A model generated the notes under the pieces. It ran no database searches and had not been told where the DNA came from. It saw nothing but the letters and a program-made list of their open reading frames with translations. Shown piece after piece: positions 40,747-51,700 of a stretch of 64,000 nt of DNA (positions are counted from its first letter, which is position 1; each line of letters opens with the position of its first letter). The translations under genes were made by a program, and so were the position numbers. This DNA is from Xiphydria camelus (Eukaryota; Arthropoda; Insecta; Hymenoptera; Xiphydriidae): NCBI GenBank assembly GCA_963678675.1, contig OY783200.1, forward strand, positions 13,642,890 to 13,706,889, in the 5' to 3' direction.

Positions 40747-42955
40747 ATGAATGTTCAAGGTGAAACAACATTCAGTGAGACTTATGATGAAATGAATAGT
40801 GAAGAAGAATCTTTCGGCGATAATAGCAACGACAATCCTGACTACGTTCAAAATATTGATGAGACGAGCGACAATGAAATAAGTGGTGACGAAATCATAC
40901 AACATTCGAAGCCAGCAGAAATTATTCTTGCAATAGCAGAGGCGGATGTTAAAGGCGAGGCGATAGGAAAGAGGAAAGGTAGGAAACGTTTGAAAAAAGT
41001 TGAATGGAAGGCTAATAAAAGAGCGAGAACAACCGTGGCGGGAAAAAACATATTTCAAAATCAGGGAAGACTATTAAGGAAAAATCCATAAAACCCAGTT
41101 GTTCCCCTTGTAAAAAGAAATGTACTGAGAAAATAAAAGAAAGCAGCAGACTGGAAATATTCAACAACTATTGGGACGGGTCGAAAAGCTGGGACATATA
41201 AGCGCCAATTTATACTTTCTCAGATCGAAAGCAAATCAACAGTTTGTAGCCGGCCTAAAGATGGTAGCAGAGGAGATCAAAGGAAACAAGCCATTCAATA
41301 CTATTTAACCATAAATACTGGAGAAAAAATCAACGTTTGTAAGTTGTTCTTCTTGAGCACTCTAGGAATTACGGAAACTGTCGTCCGAAATGTTTTAAAG
41401 AAGCAAATGCTTCGTGGTTTTGCACAATCCGATATGCGAGGGCTATACACTCCTACGAACAAGCTTCCTGAAAATGTCCTTAACGGTATAAGAGCTCATA
41501 TTAGATCATTCTCGAAATATCCCAGTCATTACAGCCGGGAAAAGACATCTAGAGAATTTCTAGGCAGTGATTTAAATTAAGGGAAAATGTACAGACTTTA
41601 CACTTTTAAATATGTGAAGAGGAAGGAGTACCCAGAAACGAAATCGCGAAATTTTAAGCTTACAATCGCATTTTCCAAACTGAATTTAATTTGAGTTTCA
41701 AGTCTCCTTCAACCGATACTTGCGACAAATGCGACAAGTTAAAATTGCAACTGAAGGAGCCTTCACTTGATGATGAAGCTAAATCAAAAGTAAAGCGCGA
41801 TTATAATCACCATCTCTTGAGGACGCACAAAAGCGGTACCAGCAAAAACGTGAAGATAAGTAAAAAAGTAAGTATGCAGGCAACACAAAAGTTGTGATGC
41901 TAGATTTGTAAAAATATCTTCCAACCCCATACTTGTCTACCACCAGTTTTTACCTGTTAAAGTTGCGGACTTTAAATTTAACAATTTATGATTCCACAGA
42001 GAAAAAAATCTTACTGTATGTTATGGGATGAATCTCAAGCAGGAAGAGGACATGAAATCGCATCAGCCTTATGCAAATAGGCGGAAATTGTTTTGGCGAA
42101 TTCAGAGATAGAAACTTTAATAATATGGTCCGAAACTGTTCATGCCAAAACCGAAATGTTATGATGATGGTGAATTACTTTTGGCTTTTCAACAAATGCT
42201 TCTCGCTGAAGACAGTAAGGCCGTCTGCACACGGAGCGTATCGTCATAGACGCGTATTAGATGCTACGTACGGAACGTATACGCTTTTGTGCTGCTCTCT
42301 TGTGTTTTATGGAGAACTGTACACGAGGCGTCAGCGGTAAGGATTTGTCAAAGCAGACAAACCGTAAATTACCGGGCGTACAGCGGTGTCAGTCGCTTAG
42401 TTGCATGTGCAGCTTATAAAGGGTCCTATTTTTACATAAAATGGCCGATAAAACCGTGAAATTTGTGCAATTAATTGAAAATCATCAGTGTGTTTGTAAA
42501 ATAATATCTTACAAGACTATTCCAGAAAGGATGCCACAGAAAAAGATAATGGCTAATCTATTACGATTTTTCTGGATATAGGGATGCACCAAGAATCTTC
42601 TTTTTTTCTTTTTATTCCGACGACGTAGGTACCAGAGAAGCAATGTATCTTCTTCGTCACTAGACATCGTTTCAACTGCCATTAAATTTGAATTTCATAC
42701 GATACCTGTACGTTTAATGTACGCCCCGTGTACAGTCTTCTAGGCGTATATGAAGAGTTTTTGAAAGAAACCCTTCATATGAATCGTCGCTGCAGGACGA
42801 ATCATGTACGCATCTATGACGATACGCTCCGTGTGCAGACGGCCTAAAGCATAAATTCCTGCTGGGTGGACACACACACTTAGAGACCGACCATGTACAT
42901 GGGCAAGAACCCTTAAAAAACAACCAACCATGACAATTGTCATGCTGTGGGATGA
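40747..42955 (+). pseudogene. Decayed insect transposase-like gene with CDKC motif
   Basis: Starts with an acidic stretch (40747-40930), then GRKRLKKVEWKANKRAR (about 40978). ILSQIESK and KINVCKLFFLSTLGITETVVRNVLKK follow (about 41330-41405), then NGIRAHIRSFSKYPSHYSR (about 41488) and SPSTDTCDKCDKLKLQLKE (about 41704). LYVMWDE-like, NRNVMMM and (after a MITE) KFLLGGHTHLETDH are blocks seen in abundant insect proteins of transposon origin whose superfamily I cannot name. Many stops between blocks (41088, 41578 and 41895, for example). Interrupted at 42219 by a Harbinger-type MITE. Confidence 0.65.
42219..42844. mobile_element. 626-bp Harbinger-type MITE, TAA duplication
   Basis: TIRs of about 40 bp: GGCCGTCTGCACACGGAGCG at 42219 and its complement ending 42844. 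TAA occurs on both sides (42216-42218, 42845-42847). Non-coding interior. It splits the transposase-like relic at a point where the frame resumes after it. Confidence 0.85.
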
Positions 42956-42962
42956 AAAAAAG

Positions 42963-43540
42963 TACAAGTTATTTAACGCTGGAATAGTTGAAACGGGAAG
43001 CGCGTATTGCAATTAATGTACCGTGGGTGAAAGGCAATTTGATGGCAAGTCCGACATTGTCTGATGTCCACCGAGTCATCTACTTCAGGATAGGCATGAG
43101 TTACATCCTCTCCGTTTGCCCCTGTACAAGATGATATGTAAGAAAACTGTGAGTATTCATGAAAATCTTATAACCTACATATCACGCAGTACTATCAATG
43201 TAAAGGAAGCAAAGTTTTTTGCAAATCGGATACCGGCTGCAATACGTAACAACGGTTTTGAAAAGTTTGGGGAACGATTATCTCTTAACACTTTCAAACA
43301 TTATTTACAATCATTTAAGAATTCACGGTTTTGAGGTTATACTAAACAAATCTATCCATCGAATTGACAGCTATTGGGAAATCAGACGTTTTTAGCTTTT
43401 CGATCTTTCGCAGTGCACTCTCGCGAAACTAACTGACTAATGGCTCGAACACCGTCTAAATACTGCTGAAGTCAAATTTTAGTGAAATTCAGGTTTCAGT
43501 ACCTGCTCTGTTTCCCATGCGAAATTCGGTACAGGTTTAC
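42963..43540 (-). repeat. Long inverted repeat, right copy (~578 bp)
   Basis: Reverse-complement partner of 32795-33360. A 72-codon open stretch (43116-43334, IPAAIRNNGFEKFGERLSLN) lies in it. The left copy is not open in the same place. Confidence 0.75.
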
Positions 43541-43847
43541 ATATTTTCTTTTCTTTCTATGTAATGAAACGTCGTTCGTCTTATTGCATCGTACTCAAGG
43601 ACTATAGGCTCCTCGATGAATGCCTCATTTCTGCACATATACATAGAGAACCTTGTCGTCTACAGGCAAGGTGCCGATGATCTCCACCTCGGGATCGCAC
43701 AGCATAGGAGTATATAGAATGTTATGGGGAGGACAGTGCCTGCATCCACTTCTCAGTACGCTGGCTCCTACTTTCACTCCTCCCGCCGACCGGTATACGT
43801 CATGGCATCGTATCTCTCCCTCCCCCCACCCTCCCCTGACCCTATTT
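43541..43847. other. Unassigned sequence
   Basis: On the minus strand near 43700-43640 a short open stretch (CDPEVEIIGTLPVDDKVLYVY) recalls Polinton DNA polymerase B, but it is too short to call. Confidence 0.3.
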
Positions 43848-44290
43848 GGCTAGCTTCACACGTGCCGGATAGATCCGCCCAGTTCCGGGCCGGCGCCGGG
43901 TGGTGGGGATGGTGTTGTATAGGCTAGTATGCACCGTTTCAGACTGCTCGAAACTGGATTGTTGCCGGCTACGCTCACCTGGTGCCGAGTACCGGGTGGT
44001 ACGTAGTAGGATAGTAGCGCAGTGGCGGAAATCGACCGGACCGGGAAAAAAAGGGTTCTCGGCGCCGGCCCGGCACCGGGCGCATCGATCCGGCACGTGT
44101 GGAGCTAGCCTAAGAGCCGCTTCACACGTGCCGGATAAACGCACCCGGTCCCGGGCCGGCGCCGGGTGGTGGGGATGGTGTTCTATAGGCTAGTATGCAT
44201 CGTTTCACACGTGCCGGGTGATTCTACCCGGCATCGGGCCGACGACACCCAAACCGGGTAGTCGCCGGCCTGTCTCACTGGGACTACTCG
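43848..44290. repeat. GC-rich TIR repeat plus second partial copy
   Basis: GGCTAGCTTCACACGTGCCG at 43848 is mirrored by CGGCACGTGTGGAGCTAGCC ending at 44110. A second half-copy (cgcttcacacgtgccggataaac, 44123 on) repeats the left arm with the same gggtggtggggatggtgtt phrase. It is a MITE family with internal CCGGGC palindromes, and the half-copy lacks a right end. Confidence 0.7.
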
Positions 44291-44512
44291 GTGCCGGTAG
44301 TCTACTGTAGCTCTTTTAACTGATATATTTGCTTGATATCAGCATGCTAAGCATGCTCCTGAATAATCCATGCTCAAAGCAAACACTCGAATAGACATGC
44401 CATTTAGTAGCAAGCTATCTGAGGGAAGAGGTCTAATTAAATACGAACCTATATATAATAGAAAAATTTTTTTCAGATAAATAGAAATTTATTTACACCA
44501 TAACACAATTTG

Positions 44513-44791
44513 CTACGGTTTCGTTCCTTTCGATCGTAATTGCGACTCAATGTACTTAATAGAACTGTCATCGTATCTATCGAAGATAACGTCAATTCTT
44601 TTGACGAAACGCTGGTATGAAAGATTCTGTATACATTTGAAAAATGCAGTGGCAAATTCTCCAAAAGTATTGTATTTTGGAAATTGAATTTTACGCACTA
44701 GTGACATTCCATCTGTTCGCGCCGCTGCTGCGCGAACGGCCTTACGAATTACTAGATTCACGGTAACGAGCGCCGGCGGCACACGTGGCAT
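44513..44791 (-). pseudogene. Possible fragment of a related PIN-nuclease element
   Basis: Minus strand. Codes for a basic start, then FPKYNTFGEFATAFFKCIQNL and IDVIFDRYDDSSIKYIESQLRSKG. The IDVIFDRYxxxSIKxxE pattern is the counterpart of VVFDGYxxxRDSIKGTE in the PIN domain at 52310-52370, and an IFDRY form is common in other animals. It would be a third, distinct family of the same superfamily. The frame ends at 44513 with a stop, and only one motif supports the call. Confidence 0.4.
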
Positions 44792-45627
44792 TTCGCGCGT
44801 CTCGCGTCACGAATTTTTCCCCCTCCAATCGCTTCCGGATTCTCGTCCGCCGTGATCGACAGTTGCTTCGTTGCCGGAGAGTCGCGCGGTTCTCGAGCTC
44901 GGCTAAATCTCCACCACGTGCACGACCAAATCGCGGTACGGCGCGTACATCCTCGCGTCTATCAGTGCCCGATCTCGCGTCGTGTCGTGTTATGAAAACC
45001 GAGTACCTTCGCGTTACTAGTGCGCGTCCTCACGTCGGAATAGTTTACGTTAGAGTCGCCGCGCATCGCCTACGTTCGCGATTCAGTGCACTCGCCGCGC
45101 ATCGCGTAACTTCGCGATCCACCGTACACGCCATTTCCGTTCGCAGACCGCCCCGAAGCAATCGTAGAGCATCGCGTGCTCTTGCGCGATCTTTTCGTAT
45201 CCGCCGATTCCGTCAAAGCGTGCTCCGGAATAGCCGGCATACACCACGCGTTTGCGTTTCTTCTTATTCGCCACGTGCGCCGATTGCTCGCCGCGTACCT
45301 GCGACTCGTCGTGATCGCCGCGTGCGCCGAATCTTTCCGCGTGCTCGCGCGTATATTATAAGTTCGCGTCATTTGTACTCGTATACTAGAGAGCGTCTTC
45401 CGGTGCGTTCTCTTGCTCTCTTGTAAATCTCACTTGTTAACGATAATAATATTTCACACGGAAACTGCGACCAGCCTTTGTATTCCCTCACCACCGTCCG
45501 ATCCAATTTCGATCCAGCGATCTCATCACCTTTCCGCCGGAACATTTGGTCCTTCGCGAGCCGGATCGAGCAGTGAGTGAGTGAAATATCGTGCAAGTGA
45601 GTGCCTGCAAGTGCGCGTAATTTCGAC
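44792..45627 (+). other. Leader/LTR region of the BEL/Pao element (limits uncertain)
   Basis: GC-rich, rich in CGCG words, and non-coding on balance. Long Arg-rich open frames on both strands reflect composition. A TATATTATAAG sequence at 45353 could be a promoter. A 5' LTR must lie here, but without a 3' LTR its ends cannot be defined. Confidence 0.4.
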
Positions 45628-47668
45628 ATGTCGGTCGAGCTAGCCGCTGCCAGGCAAGAGGAGCTACTAGGCCACATCTCTCGTGCGTACGAGAATTTGT
45701 TGAAAATCGGACGCAACAACATCACCGCGGAGGCTATCCGCGTACGTCTCTCTCTTCTTGATGGCTATTGGGAGAAGTTCCAGGAGGGACACCGAGAGAT
45801 GTCCTCCGCGTCACCAGTGCAACGCACGGAACTTCTTTATTTCACCGAAGACGTGTACGCGTCGGCGGAGGAACACTACGCGGACAACAAAACCTGGATG
45901 AAAGAGATGCTGTCCGAGCTTGAGGGCGCGACTGCTCCAACGTCTGTCGCTGCACCGGTTCCAGACACGAATCCGTGAATTGGTAATTACCTTTGTGCAA
46001 GGCTACCGCGCATAGACGTGCCAAGCTTCGGTGGAGCCTATACCGAGTGGCAAAGCTTCGCGGACCAGTTCCGCACGCTGATCCACGATGATCGGAATCT
46101 CAGCGACGTTCAGAAGCTAAACTTCTTGAAGCTCAGACTTACCGGCGGAGCCAAGCAGCTCCTGCGGAACATCCGTGTTACGGCGGCGAACTATGCCACC
46201 GCTTGGGATTTGCTGCGTGCGCGTTACGAGAACAAACGCATGATCATCAACGCGCATCTGCAAGCTCAGACGAGCATCCCGGCGTTAACCAAGGAATCCG
46301 CATCCAACTTGCTTCGTCTACTGGATGACACGATGGAAGCCGTGACAGCTTTGAAGAATCTCGAACTGCCGGTGGACCACTGGAACGCCTAGCTCATCTT
46401 CATCACCACGTCCAAGCTGGATCCACTTTCGCGTCGTGAATGGGAGCGGCAGACGAACATGGAGGTCGAGGTGTTGACTTGGAGTCAGCTGCGGGCATTC
46501 CTGGAGGGCCGCGTTCGGGAGCTTGAGGCCATCGCCCCGAAGGATCCTTCCGTATCTGCCCCCGCGCCTGTGAAGGCCAGCGCCACCAGGTCGAGATCTC
46601 ACCACGTGGTCAGTCAGCGTCCTCGGAAGCAGTGCGCCCAGTGCAAGGGCCACCATTTCATTATGTTCTGCCCGGCGTTCCGAGGTAAGTCAATTCCTCA
46701 GCGCAAGCAGGCTGTCGCCGAGCTACGATTGTGCGGCAATTGCCTATCCGATGGACACCGGTACTCGGATTGCCCATCGACCAAGCGATGTCAGAACTGC
46801 TCTGGAAACCATCACACGCTGCTCCATGAGAGGCCGGCCCAGCCGCTCTCGCCAGTTCCAGCGCTAGGAACGACCACTTTCACGTCCAGTCAGGCTTCGG
46901 TGCATCTAACGAGTTCGTCGCAACCCGAGAATCGCGTGTGTCTCGCTACTGCACGAGTCCGATTGCGCTCTCAAGGCGGACGCACAGTGGTTATCCGAAC
47001 ATTACTCGACTTAGGGCCGGTTTTACCAACAGGTATAAACGCGGTATAGCGCTATACTGAGAATAACCATAAGGCTTATTGCTGGTTATTCTCAGTATAG
47101 CGCTATACCGCGTTTATACCGTGTTGGTAAAACCGGCCCTTAGGCTCCGAAGTGAGTTTCGTCTCGGAGAAGGTCGCTCAAGACCTACGAGCTGCGCGTC
47201 ATCCGACGAATGTCACGATCTCGGGAGTCGGGGAGTCCGATATCGTAGTGGCTAAGGCGGCCGTCACCCTGCAACTGGAGTCGGTTACCTCAGCTGCCTA
47301 CCAACGACAGCTCTATACCCTGGTCTTGCCGCGACTTACGGCGCATCGACCCAAAGTGGAGGCGTCGACCAACCACTGGACTCATCTGCGGGGATTGAAT
47401 CTAGCAGATCCGGATACTGGCGCGTCGCCGGGTATAGACGCCGTGTTTGGGGCTGACGTCTACGCCGACATCGTTCTCGGTGATGTCCGGCGCGGCCTTC
47501 CAGGCACTCCGGTGGCTCAAGCCACTCGACTTGGCTGGATACTCTTCGGATCTGTAACCGGAACAGCCGCCAATCGATCGAGAGAGAACTACTCCTTCCG
47601 CTGCATCAACGCAACGATCTCGGAGGAGCTTCGGCGCTTCTGGGAGCTTAAAGAAGTACCTGTCGAGG
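45628..47668 (+). pseudogene. BEL/Pao gag-pol, 3'-truncated after protease
   Basis: Starts at ATG 45628. A BEL-type gag follows, with RIDVPSFGGAYTEWQSFADQF (about 46011-46074), LLRARYENKRMIINAHLQ (about 46211) and a C-terminal zinc region with CAQCKGHHFIMFC (about 46636) and CQNCSGNHHTLLH (about 46791). A retroviral-type aspartic protease spans about 46940-47300 (RTLLD..., EVSFVSEKVAQ), and GWILFGSVTG (about 47536) closes it. Frame 1 is continuous apart from TGA at 45976-45978, TAG at 46390-46392, and the MITE at 47014. RT, RNase H and integrase are missing because similarity ends at about 47668. Only two stops suggests a fairly recent loss. Confidence 0.85.
47014..47139. mobile_element. 126-bp Harbinger-type MITE in the BEL/Pao protease, TTA duplication
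   Basis: GGGCCGGTTTTACCAACAGG pairs with its complement ending 47139, and TTA is duplicated (47011-47013, 47140-47142). The inserted length (129 bp with one TTA) is a multiple of three, so the downstream protease stays in frame. It interrupts the protease at its catalytic Asp-containing motif. Almost entirely self-complementary. Confidence 0.9.
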
Positions 47669-48732
47669 TTTGTGCATTTCATGATGAGCGGGTGAACAAA
47701 TTATTCAATAACTCGGGTAAAAATGCATATTTTTGTATGATTCAAAATTCAGGTGAAAGGGGAAATCCACAGCTATCAGATCTCGTGATTTGAGTTTCAT
47801 TTTTATATTTTCATCATATTGAGAAAACGGGTCAAAGATTCTGGAGTTACGAATTTTTCGAGCGTCGGTAAATTACTCATATTTTTTTTAATAATACCCA
47901 TTTACTCTTAATTTTTTCTTATTATGGGTCCTTTGATAATGTTTATTGATCTCAGAAATTTTCATTTTCTATCTTTCTTGCCCCTTGATAAAAACTCAGT
48001 TCCTTGATTTGCATTTTTTTGCTGTTTTTCGAGGTCGGGAATTTTTGGCGAATAATCACTGATTAAAATTTTATACATTATCGGATTTGCTTTCAAGATA
48101 CGTCATTTGAAAGCTGAGAAGGTTTCCTTTTCGATCGTGCCCTTATTTTTTTCCCCAAAAGTTTAGTAGTTTTCCGGGAATATACAAAATGCGTTCGGAA
48201 CTGAAAAACTGCCTTTTTTCTTTTATCGTTTTTTTCTCTCTGATCTTAATTTTTTTCATTTTTCTAACTTATTTACAATGAAAGTTGACATTCTCAGCTT
48301 TCCATTCATATATCCATACTATGTTATTAGAGTACTGAGCAAAAACCAGGCCTCTTGTGAATTCATGGATAATTCAAGAGAAATAACTGGATGTATCAAG
48401 CGTGACGCAAAGGTTATGTCGTCTGCTACAGTTCTCGCAGTCACGCGGACTATTAGTTGTTTGTAAACGTACGCAGTATTAACTTTGAGCTGTTAGCGTC
48501 GTTTCTTTTTTGTTGTAAATAATAACTGGATAAACAACAAGTGATAAAAGTGAAATAAAATTTTTAATTTGAGGTATTTTTTTGACAATCTTTGATTAAA
48601 AAAAAAAATTCTGGAGAGAGAGACTCAATTTTGGAGCACAGGGTATTTTGTTCATTTCATCCTCATTGAATTCATGAAAAATTCATTGATTTTCCATTAA
48701 CTTTTATTGCACATTGCTTTTGATTCTAGAAA
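47669..48732. other. AT-rich upstream region of the PIN/transposase gene
   Basis: No gene recognised. T-rich, with a CTTTTATCG... tract near 48217. A 62-codon open stretch (48278-48466) has no motif. It may hold the 5' terminal repeat and promoter of the element downstream. A phrase tttcatcat-tgagaaaac here (about 47808) recurs at 54550. Confidence 0.3.
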
Positions 48733-51700
48733 ATGGAAGACAACTCCTTTGAAGCTGTGTGCTTCCTTTGCGACAAGGGAATTACCGATGATCTCCAAAC
48801 TGTCAGTCGTGGTTTGGGAACTTTGATTGACATTAGCAAGGAGAGAAAAGATAATCACCACTTATTTCTTGAGAAACAGTCCTCCTTGCAAGTCCACAAG
48901 AACTGCAAGATGCGCTATTCTCTCAGAAAGCGAAACAACACGGACTTTAGACACAACGATTTTGCAATTCATGGGACAAAAAGATTACAACATTTGTCTA
49001 GCCCTACAAGAAAAAAGGGACGCAGGAGTGAGACTTTCGATTTCCAGGCCAATTGTATGTTTTGTGCAACCCCGGCGTCCATAGAACACCAAAAAATAGC
49101 TAAGCGGAAATGTTCCAAGTGGTTGTTTGTAAAGACTCAGGCATTCCAGGCACGAGTTTTAACAAAAATTAAAGATAATATCCAGATGAAAGAGTGCAAA
49201 GAGTTATTGGCAAGAATTTCAACAATTGATCTTGTGAGTGCTGGTGCAAGATACCATAACAAGTGTGTATCTAAATTTTTTAAGCTTTCTCCCATCGTTG
49301 GAAAGGTTGGACGACCTGAGGATGAAGCCATTGCGGAAGAAATGAATAAAGTTTTCAAGTACATCGAGCAAATTGACGACAACTTGTACAGCCTACAAGA
49401 GTTGACACAGATTTCAGGTACGTTTTGCACAACATTTTTGTTTTTTGTAAGACATATGCACCCAGTGTTTTGATATTGGATCGTAGTCATCCGGCAAGTA
49501 GAGGTTTTATTGGCAATTTTAATAAAAACAGGCTACATGACCTTAGAAGAGGCTGTTTTGAGGCAGACAACAATGATAAACCAAAATATCTTGGGTACCT
49601 TGATTAAGAAATGGGTTTTTGGGATACTGAGCAATTCTCTAACAGCCGTATTTTATTTTCTCCTCAGGTGTACACCGGGAAACCCTGCAATGCCACTTGC
49701 TAAAAAATTATGGCGAAGACCGTGTAGGTTTTTGTTGGAAACATGGCAGTGGCACAGTCATGTATTTCAAGGATTCGCAATATGAAATTTTGAAACAAAA
49801 ATGGATAAATGATGCTGCCGATTCCGAAGAACAAAAAAAAACAAGATTCTGGACGAAGCAGCAGCAATTGTTCGGGACAACGCTTTAACATTTCCTGGAA
49901 GTAGGATCAAATATCCTCCAAGTGACTGCCTCTTGGACGAAGTGGATGAAAGTATTCCAGATAAGCTAAAATATTTCATTGACAAGATTGCTTTGACCAA
50001 TAAAAATAAAGATACCGCGTCCGTGAAAAAAAAATGCACTAGCATGGGCCATTCATTAATGGCCACTATGCAACCACGGTCGTTTTTGTCGTCCTTGCAG
50101 CTTGGTTTGGGAATAATGCTTTTCCGCAAATTTGGGTCTCGAAACCTCATTGATACACTCTATCAATTAGGACATTGCGTATGGTATTCCGAGGTCATTA
50201 AATACCAGAACAGTTTAATGTGCGTTCAAGCCCCACAAATAAAAAAAGGTTCCTTCGCTCAATTTATTTTCGACAATTGCGACTTCAACACAGATACTAT
50301 CGATGGGAACAATACCTTTCACGCCATGGGAGGTATCTTAGCTGTTACTCCCGGGGATTGCTATGAATCCAAACAGTCGATTGTACGGAAGACTGGCAAT
50401 ATCCGTAAAGAAAACCGGGTTGAACACCATTTAACTTTGAAAAGTTACGAGCCTGCCAATGAGGCCGGGTTTAGAAATATGATAGCCGCACCGCTCGATA
50501 TCCCGAAATTTAGCAATACCAATATTGACAATGCCGATTTCTTGTGGATGTACGGTAGAGTTGAGGTTCCAAAGACCATAGGGTGGAACGGGTCCATGGG
50601 AAACCTGACGAAAAATATGCATTATGAACGAAGCAAAATTATATGCTTGCCAGTTGTTAATTTTTCCCCAAGCAACCCAGATACAATTTTCACTGTCTTG
50701 TCATATGCAGCGGTAAAAGCCCATGAATTAGGTCTTCAGACCTGTTTTGTAACGTTTGACCAGCCTCTCTACCAAAAAGCAACGCAGATGGTTAAATGCT
50801 CGAATGAAGGTGATACCATATCTCAGATTATAACCAGGTTGGGGGGCTTTCACCTGCTCCTTTCCTATCTGGGCAGTATTGACTTCATTATGGCGGGTAG
50901 CGACTTAGAAGAATTGATGGGTATTTGTTATGCTGCCGGAACGTCCAAAAAAATGCTTTACGGACATGCGTACCACCGAGCAATGCGAGCACATTCATTA
51001 GTTTTTGCTGCTGTATGCGCAAGAATATTTCAGGAAATAGAATTCTCATCTGATGAGAAGATAGAGATAGACGATTATCTTGCGGATGATACGATCGAGT
51101 ACAGCGATGTCGCAAATTCTGAACTTATTACAAGCGCGAATGAAAAATTCATTCAGAAAATGATTGAAATTGAAGGGCGAGGGAAAACAGCTAAATTGTG
51201 GATAGAATATATGCGCATGTTTCAATTAGGTAAATGTTTTTTGAAATCTGAAAAAATGGGCGATTTGGTCGCTCAGTTGAAATATATCGAACAAATGCTT
51301 CCCTATTTCCATGCATCCGGTCACTATAACTATACGCGCTCAGCACACTTGTACGTGCAGGAAATGAGAAATTACCTCGCAAAAATGGAAAAACTCCACC
51401 AAACACTAACTGATGAGCGAGATCATGCACGACTTCTTGAATATAACAATTTTATAAAAAACGGGTTTAATACAATCAGACGCACAGACAAATTTTGGTC
51501 GGGAACATTTACGGATATGGCAATTGAACAGGATTTCATGAGAATGGTGAAAGTTAGCGGGGGATTAACGAATCGTGGAGGATTCCACAAGGATTCAACA
51601 ACCAAGTTCATAGCATCTTTTCCTTTCATGGCAGATATTTGTAACCAAATGGAGGAGTTCTGCGGGATTCGCTTTAACTCCAGTGATCAGCATGTCGATG

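Noticed and set aside
43640..43700. Polinton DNA polymerase B fragment on the minus strand
   Set aside because: Only about 20 residues suggestive, without any polymerase motif.
44785..45426. 213-codon Arg-rich frame
   Set aside because: Composition artefact of the CGCG-rich BEL/Pao leader; frames on the opposite strand are equally long.
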